DNA from: an uncultured Clostridia bacterium
Lineage (GTDB): Bacteria; Bacillota_A; Clostridia; Christensenellales; Aristaeellaceae
Assembly (NCBI GenBank): GCA_946408865.1
Contig: CAMJTZ010000028.1
Location: 1 to 16,184 of the forward strand
DNA length: 16,184 nucleotides
Direction of reading: 5' to 3'
Numbering within the stretch: the first letter of the stretch is position 1; every line of letters starts with the position of its first letter. Below are positions 1 to 7,849 of this stretch, one piece after another. Made by a program: the position numbers and the translations under genes. The notes under the pieces are model-generated. The model was not told the origin of the DNA. It did no database searches and saw only the letters and a program-made list of their open reading frames with translations.

Positions 1-3000
1 TCCTGGAGCAAGGCGCATCCCCAGCGGATGCTGCTGCACAACGGGGAAATCAATACGATCCGCGGAAACCATGACCGGATGAAGGCCCGGGAGGAAACCA
101 TGCGCTCCGCCGTGATGGGGGAGGAAATGCAGCGGGTGCTTCCGGTGGTGGCGGAAGGCGGAAGCGACAGCCAGATGCTGGATAATACGCTGGAGTTCCT
201 GACGATGAACGGCATTCCGCTGTCTCTGGCCGGCATGATCCTGCTGCCGGAACCCTGGCAGGGGATCCGGGACAGGGAAACGCCCTGGCGGGATCTGTAC
301 CGTTATTATGCCACGATGATGGAACCCTGGGACGGACCGGCGGCTGTACTCTATACAGACGGGGAAAAGATCTGCGCTTCTCTGGACCGGAACGGCCTGC
401 GGCCGCTGCGCTGCGCGCTGACGGACGATCACCGGCTGATCCTTTCGTCGGAAGCCGGCGTCCTGTTTGAGGAAAACGCGCACATCATCCGCCGGTGGAA
501 GCTGAAATCCGGCGACGTGCTGGAGGCGGACCTGGAGACCGGGCGGCTGGCTGAGAGCAGCGAGGTAAAGACCCGCTATGCACATGCGTTTCCCTATACG
601 GAATGGATGCATAACCTGATCCGGCTGGGGGATCTGCCGGAGGCTCCGGAAGAGACGGAAGCCATGGACGAAAGCCGGCTGAAACAGCTGGCAAAAGCCT
701 TTCATTATACATGGGAAGATGTGCAGGATATCCTGCGGCCGATGGCGGAGAACGGAACAGAACCGATCGTATCCATGGGCGCGGATGAGCCGCTGGCGGC
801 GCTGTCCAGGACACATCCCTCCCTGTTCGACTACTTCAAGCAGCGCTTTGCGCAGGTAACCAACCCACCGATCGATGCGCTGCGGGAAGAAATCAAGACA
901 GACTGTTCCGTTTATATCGGGGACGACGGAAACCTGCTTTCCCATGATCCCGAGAACTGCACGGTGCTGGAACTGCCCACGCCGGTGCTGGCGGACGAGG
1001 AATTCCGGCGGATCCGGAACCTGGACCATCCTTCTTTCAAAGTCCGGACGGTTTCCCTTCTGTATCCGAAGGACGGAACATTGCGGGACGCGCTGGCGGA
1101 CCTGTTCGCAGCCTGCGACCGGGCCAGCCGGGATCAGATCAATGTGCTGATCCTGTCCGACCGGGGCGTGGATGCGGATCATCTGTCCATTCCTTCGCTG
1201 CTGGCAGTTTCGGCGCTGGAGCAGCATCTGATCCGGATCAAGAAGCGGACGGCGGTTTCCGTGGTGCTGGAAAGCGGGGAACCGCGGGACGTGCATCAGC
1301 TGGCGCTGCTGGTGGCGTTTGGCGCGCGGGCGGTCAATCCGTACCTGGCGCACGCCTGGGTTCGCGAACTGTGCAGGGAAGGCGCTGTAAGTCTGAAACC
1401 TGAAGAATCGCTGGCCCGTTACGACAGGGCGCTGACTGCCGGCGTGCTGAAAATTGCCTCCAAGATGGGCGTTTCCACGCTGCAGGCATACCAGAGTGCA
1501 CAGCTTTTTGAAGCGGTGGGGCTGGACCGGCCTTTCGTGGAAAAATATTTTACCAATACGCCCTGCGCGCTGGGCGGAACCGATCTGAACCGGGTGGAAG
1601 CGGACAGCCGTTTTCATCACAGGGAAGCATTCCGCACGGCAGAAGGCAGGGGATTGCCGGCCGTGGGCGTGCACCGGCTGCGGACAGGTCCGCAGGCCGA
1701 GGAACACCTTTATTCCCCGGAAACGATACATCTGCTGCAGCAGGCTGTGTGGACGGACAGCCGGGAGTTATTTGACCGGTATGCCGCCGGCATCGAAAAG
1801 GAAGGTCCGCGGACCATCCGCTCCATGCTGGATTTCCGGTATGAAGCCTGCCGGGAGATTCCGCTTTCCGAAGTGGAGCCGGTGGAGAACATTGTGAAAC
1901 GATTCCGTACCGGCGCGATGAGCTACGGTTCCATCTCCCGGGAGGCGCATGAATGCATGGCCCGGGCGATGAATCACCTGGGCGGAAAATCGAACAGCGG
2001 CGAGGGCGGAGAACTGCCGGAACGCTTCGGCACGGATCTGAACTCGGCTATCAAGCAGGTGGCCTCCGGCCGCTTCGGAGTGACCCGGGAATATCTGCTG
2101 TCCGCGAAGGAAATCCAGATCAAGATGGCGCAGGGCGCAAAGCCCGGGGAAGGCGGACACCTGCCGGGTGCGAAAGTAACGGAAAGCGTCGCCAAAACGC
2201 GATGCTCGACTCCCGGGATTTCCCTGATCTCACCGCCGCCGCATCACGATATCTATTCCATCGAGGATCTGGCGGAGCTGATCTATGATCTGCAGTGCGC
2301 CAATGAACAGGCGAAAATCACGGTTAAACTGGTTTCCTCCAGCGGCGTGGGAACGATTGCCAGCGGCGTGGCGAAGGCCGGCGCCGGCGGCATTCTGATC
2401 TCCGGCGGGGAAGGCGGAACCGGCGCTGTACCGCTGAGCAGCGTGCATCACGCGGGACTTCCCTGGGAAATCGGCCTGGCGGAGGCCCACCAGGTGCTGT
2501 GCCGCAACCGGCTGCGCCAGACGGTGACGCTGGAAACGGACGGAAAACTGATGACGGGACACGACGTGGCGGTGGCTCTGCTGCTCGGTGCGGAAGAGTT
2601 CGGCTTTGCCACAGCGCCGCTGGTTACCATGGGCTGCCGGATGATGCGGGTATGTCACCTCGGCACCTGTCCCTTCGGTATAGCTACGCAGAATCCAGAA
2701 CTGCGGAAAAAGTTTGCCGGGAAACCGGAATATGTGGAACGTTTCATGATTTTCATCGCGCAGCAGCTGCGTGAGATCATGGCGAAGCTGGGTGCCCGCA
2801 CAGTGGGTGAACTGGTGGGCCGCAGCGACCTGCTGAAGGTGAAGCCGGACGCAGATATGGACCTGAGCGATCTGACCGGATTTGCCCGGAACACGCATTT
2901 CCGGCCGGAAGCGAAGCATGACTTCCGCCTGGCGGAACGGATGGATGCGCGCCTGTTCCAGAATCATGTGCATCTGATGACCACGGACCGTGCCTTCGGT

Positions 3001-3639
3001 ACGATGCTCCAGGGAGAAAAGAATGTCCAGGCACTGGGATGCGGCGGCCAGTCCTTCGGCGCGTTCCTGCCCGCGGGACAGGCAATCACCCTCTACGGCG
3101 TGGCCAACGACTACCTGGGCAAAGGATTGTCCGGCGGAACGCTGGCGATCTGCCCGCCGGCGGACAGCATCTGGCGGAAGGAAGACACTCTGATCGGAAA
3201 CGTGGCCCTCTACGGCGCCACAGGCGGATACGCCTTTGTGGCCGGCATGGCGGGTGAACGCTTTGCGGTGCGGAATTCCGGTGCGTGGGCCGTGGCGGAA
3301 GGCGTGGGTGACCACGGCTGCGAATACATGACCGGGGGACGGGTGGCTGTGCTGGGCCCGGTCGGCGACAACTTCGCCGCCGGTATGAGCGGCGGCATCG
3401 CGTGGGTGCTGGATGAAAACGATACGCTGAAGGATCACCTGAATACAGGACATGTGCGCATGTATCCGGTGAAGCCGGAAGAAGCCGCAGACCTGGAGCG
3501 GCTGCTGACCATGCATGCAAAAGCGACCGGTTCGAAGAAGGCCGGGGAGATCCTGGGTGCCTTCGCACAGTACCTGCCGAAGTTCAGGGCCGTCATCTCT
3601 GACGAATACCTGGCGTACCTGCAGAACAAGGGGGCGTGA
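1..3639 (+). CDS. gltB: Glutamate synthase (GOGAT) large subunit, 5'-truncated by window edge
   Basis: Catalyses glutamine + 2-oxoglutarate to two glutamates, in the cytoplasm, with GltD supplying electrons. The frame is open from base 1, so the true start and the N-terminal catalytic Cys lie upstream; 1212 residues are visible, against about 1500 in the family. In visible numbering, the first ~165 residues are the rest of the class II amidotransferase domain (HNGEINTIRGN near residue 13). A central domain follows (~205-480). The FMN/synthase domain (~590-960) contains GGKSNSGEGGE at ~661 and GAKPGEGGHLPG. The 3Fe-4S ligands form a C-X5-C-X4-C pattern at 879, 885 and 890. The C-terminal glycine-repeat beta-helix domain (~985-1180) carries repeats such as GGQSFGAF and YGATGGYAF. 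No internal stop or frameshift is seen. Its stop lies 2 bp before the gltD ATG, so the two are surely co-transcribed. Identification is secure. Confidence 0.97.
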   Translation, partial: SWSKAHPQRMLLHNGEINTIRGNHDRMKAREETMRSAVMGEEMQRVLPVVAEGGSDSQMLDNTLEFLTMNGIPLSLAGMILLPEPWQGIRDRETPWRDLYRYYATMMEPWDGPAAVLYTDGEKICASLDRNGLRPLRCALTDDHRLILSSEAGVLFEENAHIIRRWKLKSGDVLEADLETGRLAESSEVKTRYAHAFPYTEWMHNLIRLGDLPEAPEETEAMDESRLKQLAKAFHYTWEDVQDILRPMAENGTEPIVSMGADEPLAALSRTHPSLFDYFKQRFAQVTNPPIDALREEIKTDCSVYIGDDGNLLSHDPENCTVLELPTPVLADEEFRRIRNLDHPSFKVRTVSLLYPKDGTLRDALADLFAACDRASRDQINVLILSDRGVDADHLSIPSLLAVSALEQHLIRIKKRTAVSVVLESGEPRDVHQLALLVAFGARAVNPYLAHAWVRELCREGAVSLKPEESLARYDRALTAGVLKIASKMGVSTLQAYQSAQLFEAVGLDRPFVEKYFTNTPCALGGTDLNRVEADSRFHHREAFRTAEGRGLPAVGVHRLRTGPQAEEHLYSPETIHLLQQAVWTDSRELFDRYAAGIEKEGPRTIRSMLDFRYEACREIPLSEVEPVENIVKRFRTGAMSYGSISREAHECMARAMNHLGGKSNSGEGGELPERFGTDLNSAIKQVASGRFGVTREYLLSAKEIQIKMAQGAKPGEGGHLPGAKVTESVAKTRCSTPGISLISPPPHHDIYSIEDLAELIYDLQCANEQAKITVKLVSSSGVGTIASGVAKAGAGGILISGGEGGTGAVPLSSVHHAGLPWEIGLAEAHQVLCRNRLRQTVTLETDGKLMTGHDVAVALLLGAEEFGFATAPLVTMGCRMMRVCHLGTCPFGIATQNPELRKKFAGKPEYVERFMIFIAQQLREIMAKLGARTVGELVGRSDLLKVKPDADMDLSDLTGFARNTHFRPEAKHDFRLAERMDARLFQNHVHLMTTDRAFGTMLQGEKNVQALGCGGQSFGAFLPAGQAITLYGVANDYLGKGLSGGTLAICPPADSIWRKEDTLIGNVALYGATGGYAFVAGMAGERFAVRNSGAWAVAEGVGDHGCEYMTGGRVAVLGPVGDNFAAGMSGGIAWVLDENDTLKDHLNTGHVRMYPVKPEEAADLERLLTMHAKATGSKKAGEILGAFAQYLPKFRAVISDEYLAYLQNKGA

Positions 3640-3641
3640 AC

Positions 3642-5048
3642 ATGGGAAAAGCAACCGGTTTCCTTGAATACGCCCGGAAAGAGAATCCGTTCCGGGACGT
3701 GAAGGAACGCCTTGCGGACTATGAAGACCTGCATATTCCGCAGCCGGCGGAGGAACGGACCTGCCAGGCTTCCCGCTGCATGAACTGCGGCGTGCCTTTC
3801 TGTCAGTCCTCCTTCGGATGCCCGCTGCACAATCTGATTCCGGAATGGAATGACCTGCTTTGCCGCGGACTCGAAAAGGAAGCGCTGGATCGGCTGCTGG
3901 AAACAGCACCTTTCCCGGAATTTACGGGAAGAGTCTGTCCGGCGCTTTGCGAAAAGGCCTGTAACCTGGCGGACGACGGCGTCACTAACCGGGACAATGA
4001 GCTGTACCTGATTGAAAAAGGGTTTGAGGCGGGCTGGATACGCCCGCAGCTGCCTGCGGAACGAACCGGCAGGCATATTGCGGTGGTCGGCAGCGGTCCT
4101 TCGGGCCTGGCGGCGGCGAACCTGCTGAACCGGATGGGACACCGGGTAACCGTGATTGAACGGGCGGAAAAGCCCGGCGGACTGCTGATGTATGGCATCC
4201 CGAACATGAAGCTTCCCAAGGAAATTGTGGAGCGGCGGATCCGGCTGATGGAAGCGGAAGGCGTGACGTTCCTGCTGAACCGGGAGGCGGATCCGGAAGA
4301 ACTGATGAATTACGATGCCGTCGCGCTGTGCGGCGGATCCCGGAAACCCCGCGCCCTGAATGTGGAGCATATGGACGCGGAAGGCGTCCGGTTTGCGGTG
4401 GATTTTCTGACGGAAACAACAAAAAAACTGCTGAACGGAGAAGACAGCTGCCTGGCGAAAGGAAAGCACGTGCTGGTGGTCGGCGGCGGGGATACCGGCA
4501 ACGACTGCGTGGGAACCGTGCTGCGGCAGGGGTGCGCTTCCGTCACTCAGCTGGAAATGATGCCGGCGCCGCCGGAAAACCGGATCCCGGGGAATCCCTG
4601 GCCGGAATGGCCCCGGACGCTGCGGACGGACTACGGCCAGCAGGAAGCGCAGGCGGTACAGGGAAGCGATCCCCGGATTTACGAAACAACCGTAAAAAAG
4701 ATTCATACGGATGCGCAAAACCGGATTACGGCGGTGGAAACGGTGCGGCTGCACAGGACGCCGGAAGGAAAGATGGAACCGGTTCCGGGTTCGGAACAGA
4801 CGCTGCCCTGCGGGCTGATGCTGATTGCAGCCGGATTTGTCGGATGCGAGGAAAAAACGCTTCAGCAGTTTGGCCTGTCCGCGGACGGACGCGGACGCCT
4901 TTTGCCGGACAATCTTTCCCATCACCTGGGCGGAAAATATTTCAGCGCAGGAGACATGCGCACAGGCCAAAGCCTTGTGGTACGGGCTTTGGCGGACGGC
5001 CGGGCTGCCGCGCAGGAAATTGACCTGTTTGTGTCGAATCATCATTAA
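3642..5048 (+). CDS. gltD: Glutamate synthase small subunit (NADPH/FAD, Fe-S)
   Basis: Oxidises NADPH and passes electrons through FAD and Fe-S clusters to the GltB FMN. The 468-residue length fits the family. The N-terminal half carries the cysteine clusters (RCMNCGVPFCQSSFGCPLHN near residue 45, then GRVCPALCEKAC near 105). The FAD dinucleotide motif GSGPSG is at 150-155, followed by GGLLMYGIPNMKLPK. The NAD(P)H motif GGGDTG is at 281-286, and a C-terminal FAD contact is in SAGDMRTGQSLVVRA. I chose the ATG at 3642, 2 bp after the gltB stop and behind a G-rich ribosome site. An in-frame GTG at 3636 would overlap gltB by 4 bp and add only two residues. purC follows 20 bp later, suggesting a gltB-gltD-purC operon. 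The homologous NADPH-binding module also occurs in other Fe-S oxidoreductases, but adjacency to gltB decides the name. Confidence 0.96.
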   Translation: MGKATGFLEYARKENPFRDVKERLADYEDLHIPQPAEERTCQASRCMNCGVPFCQSSFGCPLHNLIPEWNDLLCRGLEKEALDRLLETAPFPEFTGRVCPALCEKACNLADDGVTNRDNELYLIEKGFEAGWIRPQLPAERTGRHIAVVGSGPSGLAAANLLNRMGHRVTVIERAEKPGGLLMYGIPNMKLPKEIVERRIRLMEAEGVTFLLNREADPEELMNYDAVALCGGSRKPRALNVEHMDAEGVRFAVDFLTETTKKLLNGEDSCLAKGKHVLVVGGGDTGNDCVGTVLRQGCASVTQLEMMPAPPENRIPGNPWPEWPRTLRTDYGQQEAQAVQGSDPRIYETTVKKIHTDAQNRITAVETVRLHRTPEGKMEPVPGSEQTLPCGLMLIAAGFVGCEEKTLQQFGLSADGRGRLLPDNLSHHLGGKYFSAGDMRTGQSLVVRALADGRAAAQEIDLFVSNHH

Positions 5049-5068
5049 CCGGAAGGGGATGATTTATC

Positions 5069-5794
5069 ATGAACAAGGGTAAACAGCTTTACGAAGGGAA
5101 AGCCAAGAAGGTATTTGCAACAGAGGATCCGGAACTGCTGATCGTTTCCTACAAGGATGACGCGACGGCGTTCAACGGCCTCAAGAAGGGTACCATCCAG
5201 GGAAAGGGCGTCATCAATAACCGGATGAGCAATGCCCTGATGCGGATGCTGGAGACGAAGGGCGTTCCGACGCACTTTGTGGAAGAACTCAGCGAACGGG
5301 ATACCCTGGTCCGGAAGGTGCAGATTGTGCCGCTGGAAGTGATTATCCGCAACATTTCGGCCGGATCCTTCGCAAAGCACTACGGTGTTGAGGAAGGCAT
5401 TGTTTTTGACGCGCCGACAATTGAGTTCTCGTACAAGAACGATGAACTGGGTGATCCGCTGATCAACGAATACCATGCGCTGGCGCTGAAACTGGCGACC
5501 CGCGAGGAAATCGAAACCATCAAAGACTATTCCTTCAAGGTCAATGAAGCGCTGAAGGAATTCTGGAAATCCTGCGGCGTCACGCTGGTGGACTTCAAAC
5601 TGGAGTTCGGCCGCCTTTCCGACGGGAAGATCGTCCTGGCGGATGAAATCAGCCCGGATACCTGCCGTCTGTGGGACAGCAAAACCGGTGAAAAGCTGGA
5701 TAAGGACCGTTTCCGCCGGGATCTGGGCGGCGTGGAAGACGCTTACCAGGAAATCATGGGACGTCTGGAAAAACAGATGGGCGGCAAAGCGTAA
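5069..5794 (+). CDS. purC: SAICAR synthetase (phosphoribosylaminoimidazole-succinocarboxamide synthase)
   Basis: Ligates aspartate to CAIR with ATP hydrolysis to give SAICAR, the aspartate-adding step of de novo IMP synthesis. The 241-residue length is normal for the stand-alone bacterial enzyme. The N-terminal YEGKAKKVF and KDDATAFN segments form the ATP-binding lobe. [13 protein letters not shown] lies near residue 95, and the family signatures LVDFKLEFG (~170-180) and [11 protein letters not shown] (~193-203) are both intact. The ATG at 5069 is preceded by GGAAGGGGA at about 5051-5059. Only 20 bp separate it from gltD, so it probably shares the gltBD transcript and ties an aspartate-using purine step to glutamate production. 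No terminator directly follows; the first candidate is the hairpin at 5868-5908. No purine riboswitch or other pur gene is adjacent. Confidence 0.97.
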   Translation: MNKGKQLYEGKAKKVFATEDPELLIVSYKDDATAFNGLKKGTIQGKGVINNRMSNALMRMLETKGVPTHFVEELSERDTLVRKVQIVPLEVIIRNISAGSFAKHYGVEEGIVFDAPTIEFSYKNDELGDPLINEYHALALKLATREEIETIKDYSFKVNEALKEFWKSCGVTLVDFKLEFGRLSDGKIVLADEISPDTCRLWDSKTGEKLDKDRFRRDLGGVEDAYQEIMGRLEKQMGGKA

Positions 5795-5824
5795 AAAACT
5801 TTCTGTTTTTCGATTGTTTTCCCC

Positions 5825-5853
5825 TTGACAGGGAATTGAATACAGTATACAAT
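5825..5853 (+). promoter_or_regulatory. Near-consensus sigma-A promoter upstream of amt
   Basis: The -35 box TTGACA (5825-5830) is perfect, the spacer is 17 bp, and the -10 box TACAAT (5848-5853) differs from consensus at one base. Transcription would start near 5858-5860. The next thing in the transcript is the terminator hairpin at 5868-5908, so the promoter alone would mostly make a short leader RNA unless termination is prevented. Confidence 0.75.
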
Positions 5854-5867
5854 CCCATCAATCCAGC

Positions 5868-5908
5868 AAGGCGCAAGGGTGTGCAAGATGCACCCGGCGC
5901 CTTTTTTT
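5868..5908 (+). terminator. Intrinsic terminator hairpin in the purC-amt gap; possible amt attenuator
   Basis: GGCGC (5870-5874) pairs with GCGCC (5897-5901), extended by A-T pairs. An inner stem GGGTG (5877-5881) pairs with CACCC (5891-5895). A run of seven T (5902-5908) follows. ATCCAGCA (5861-5868) can also pair with TGTTGGAT (5908-5915), so nearly the whole predicted leader could fold into one rod, at the cost of the U-tract contacts. It could simply end the gltB-gltD-purC transcript. Its position just downstream of a strong promoter and upstream of amt also allows attenuation. Confidence 0.75.
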
Positions 5909-5928
5909 GTTGGATAATACGCGGAAAC

Positions 5929-5937
5929 GGAAGTGAG
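5929..5937 (+). promoter_or_regulatory. Ribosome binding site that fixes the amt start
   Basis: GGAAGTGAG closely matches the anti-Shine-Dalgarno complement and lies at the right distance from the ATG at 5942. It overlaps the in-frame GTG at 5933, which is therefore unlikely to be the start. Confidence 0.7.
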
Positions 5938-5941
5938 AAAC

Positions 5942-7657
5942 ATGACGTACTCTCCCGCAAACACAATCTGGGTGCTGCTGGGCGCAGCGCTGGTTTTCTT
6001 CATGCAGGCGGGCTTCGCAATGTGTGAAGCCGGATTTACCCGGGCCAAGAATACGGGCAACATTCTGATGAAGAACCTGATGGACTTCTGTATCGGAACT
6101 CCGCTGTACTGGCTGATTGGTTTCGGCATTATGTTCGGAACGGGCACGGCGGTTTTCGGATGGATTGATCCCTTCATCATGAAGGAATATGACGCGGTGC
6201 TTCCGGCGGGCGTTCCGCTGTGGGCCTTCGCGATTTTCCAGACAGTGTTCTGCGCGACCTCGGCGACGATCGTTTCCGGCGCCATGGCTGAACGGACGAA
6301 ATTCTCCGCCTACTGCATTTACTCCGCTGCGATCTCCCTGTTCATCTACCCGGTAAGCGGCCACTGGATCTGGGGCGGCGGATTCCTGGCGGAAATGGGA
6401 TTCCATGATTTTGCCGGATCCACGGCAGTCCACATGGTTGGCGGCATCTGTGCGCTGATCGGCGCGAAGATGCTCGGACCGCGCGTCGGCAAGTACGGAA
6501 AGGACGGAAAACCCCGGGCGATCCTGGGCCACAACCTGAGCATCGCCGCGCTGGGCGTATTTATCCTCTGGTTCTGCTGGTTCGGATTCAACGGTGCCTC
6601 CACTGTGGGAATGGACAGCGATGAGCTGATCGATTCCGCCAGTCTCGTGTTCTTCAACACGAACCTGGCTGCTGCAATGGCCACGCTGGTCTGCATGGGT
6701 TTCACCTGGATGCGGTACGGCAAGCCGGATGTGTCCATGACCTTCAACGCGGCGCTGGCCGGCCTGGTGGGCATCACCGCCGGGTGCGACGCCGTGAATC
6801 CCTTCGGCGCGGCTGTCATCGGCATCGTCTGCGGCCTTGCGGTTGTGGTGTCGGTCAGCTTCTTTGACAAGGTTGTGAAGATTGACGACCCGGTCGGCGC
6901 AATCTCCGTTCATGGCGTTTGCGGCGCGCTGGGAACCATCCTGACCGGCCTGTTTGCCACCGGACGCTCCACGATGAAGGGCGTATTTTACGGCGGTGGA
7001 TTCAAATTCCTGGGCGTCCAGTGCCTCGGCGTGCTGGCTACCATCGGCTGGACGGCCGTGGTGATCACAATTGTATTCTTCCTGATCAAGAAAACCATCG
7101 GCCTGCGGGCGGACAAAGCGGACGAGATCATGGGTCTGGATCGCTCCGAGCACGGCCTGCCCACCGCTTACGCCGGTATCGCGATGCTGCCGGAAGAGAT
7201 GCCCGAAGGCGCGGAAACGCCGGTTGCTGCAGTTTCGGCTGATGCAGCGGAAACTGCGGAACCTTCCGCACCGCGGAAAGCAAAGGAAAAAGCTCCGGAC
7301 GAACCGGTTTACACAAGGGTACAGATCATCTGCCGCCCGGCCAGCCTGGAGAGTCTGAAGACGGCGATGAACCGGATCGGCATCACAGGCATGACTGTCA
7401 CGAACGTCATGGGCTATGGCGCGCAGAAGGGCAAACCGGAATACTACCGCGGCACACCGGTGGAGGTGACGCTGCTGCCGAAGGTACAGGTGGATATTGT
7501 CGTAAGCAAGGTGCCGGTGCGCGAAGTGATCGATACGGCACGGAGCGTCCTGCATACCGGCCATATCGGCGACGGCAAGATCTTTGTGACGGATGTGGAG
7601 AACGTGATCCGCGTCCGGACGGGCGAGGAAGGTTACGACGCCCTCCAGTCCGACTGA
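5942..7657 (+). CDS. amt: Ammonium channel (Amt) with fused C-terminal PII signalling domain
   Basis: A 571-residue membrane protein. Residues ~1-405 form the Amt channel, with many hydrophobic segments from the N-terminus. The paired pore histidines are His164 (STAVHM) and His324 (ISVHGVCG). Also present are FQTVF, GAMAERTKFSAY and WFGFNGAST, which correspond to the Phe-gate and ammonium-recruitment regions of AmtB. A ~45-residue Ala/Glu/Pro-rich linker leads to a complete GlnB/GlnK-type domain from ~456. Its T-loop has GYGAQKGKPEYYRG with Tyr502 at the position of the uridylylated Tyr51 of E. coli PII. The ATP/2-oxoglutarate segment GDGKIF and the IRVRTGE tail motif are intact. In separate systems GlnK plugs Amt when nitrogen is ample; here the regulator is covalently tethered. 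Start ATG 5942 is supported by the site at 5929-5937. No separate glnK gene is visible. Confidence 0.95.
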   Translation: MTYSPANTIWVLLGAALVFFMQAGFAMCEAGFTRAKNTGNILMKNLMDFCIGTPLYWLIGFGIMFGTGTAVFGWIDPFIMKEYDAVLPAGVPLWAFAIFQTVFCATSATIVSGAMAERTKFSAYCIYSAAISLFIYPVSGHWIWGGGFLAEMGFHDFAGSTAVHMVGGICALIGAKMLGPRVGKYGKDGKPRAILGHNLSIAALGVFILWFCWFGFNGASTVGMDSDELIDSASLVFFNTNLAAAMATLVCMGFTWMRYGKPDVSMTFNAALAGLVGITAGCDAVNPFGAAVIGIVCGLAVVVSVSFFDKVVKIDDPVGAISVHGVCGALGTILTGLFATGRSTMKGVFYGGGFKFLGVQCLGVLATIGWTAVVITIVFFLIKKTIGLRADKADEIMGLDRSEHGLPTAYAGIAMLPEEMPEGAETPVAAVSADAAETAEPSAPRKAKEKAPDEPVYTRVQIICRPASLESLKTAMNRIGITGMTVTNVMGYGAQKGKPEYYRGTPVEVTLLPKVQVDIVVSKVPVREVIDTARSVLHTGHIGDGKIFVTDVENVIRVRTGEEGYDALQSD

Positions 7658-7670
7658 ATTGCATGACTCC

Positions 7671-7702
7671 CGGAACCGGGCGCTGTACGGCGCCCGGTTC
7701 CG
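7671..7702 (+). terminator. 13-bp perfect hairpin after amt, likely terminator
   Basis: CGGAACCGGGCGC (7671-7683) is exactly complementary to 7690-7702, with a 6-nt loop. It begins 14 bp after the amt stop. The downstream sequence is only moderately T-rich (TATGTCCTTCAATTG), so it is either a weak intrinsic terminator or a 3'-end protecting structure. Confidence 0.65.
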
Positions 7703-7720
7703 TATGTCCTTCAATTGTAT

Positions 7721-7740
7721 TAATGTATTATAATGTATTG
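7721..7740 (+). repeat. Tandem 10-bp AT-rich repeat overlapping the glmS -35 box
   Basis: TAATGTATTA is followed directly by TAATGTATTG, a 9/10 match with a period of one helical turn. The second copy ends inside the TTGACA box. It could be an operator with helically phased half-sites or an UP-like AT tract. It also contains a TATAAT (7729-7734) with no matching -35. Confidence 0.55.
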
Positions 7741-7767
7741 ACATCGAGATGCAGAAAATGATAAAAT
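7738..7767 (+). promoter_or_regulatory. Sigma-A promoter for glmS
   Basis: TTGACA (7738-7743), an 18-bp spacer and TAAAAT (7762-7767) predict a start near 7774 and a leader of about 75 nt before the glmS ATG. That leader has no clear structure beyond short complementary stretches. Confidence 0.7.
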
Positions 7768-7849
7768 CCCCGACGAACGGGCAATGGAGCCGCGCTGGCA
7801 GCTCATTTTACCTGTTTTTAATTTGGTCAGTTATCGGAGGTTTTTCAAT

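Noticed and set aside
2230..3909. Long minus-strand open frame (559 codons) opposite gltB/gltD
   Set aside because: Antisense shadow of GC-rich coding sequence: no recognisable domain, Arg/His/Pro-rich translation, and it crosses the gltB-gltD junction where the plus-strand proteins are clearly real.
3435..5045. Long minus-strand open frame (536 codons) opposite gltD
   Set aside because: Same reason; the plus-strand frame has intact cofactor motifs throughout.
5858..5918. ANTAR-type tandem hairpin leader for amt
   Set aside because: Only one composite hairpin fits between the predicted start and the T run; the paired hexaloops with A1/G4 are not seen.
5858..7744. 628-codon minus-strand open frame opposite amt
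   Set aside because: Low-complexity His/Arg-rich translation with no motif. The plus strand encodes complete Amt and PII domains.
7784..7849. N-terminal extension of GlmS
   Set aside because: Would bury the Cys2 nucleophile, which must become N-terminal; the ribosome site at 7835-7840 supports 7850.
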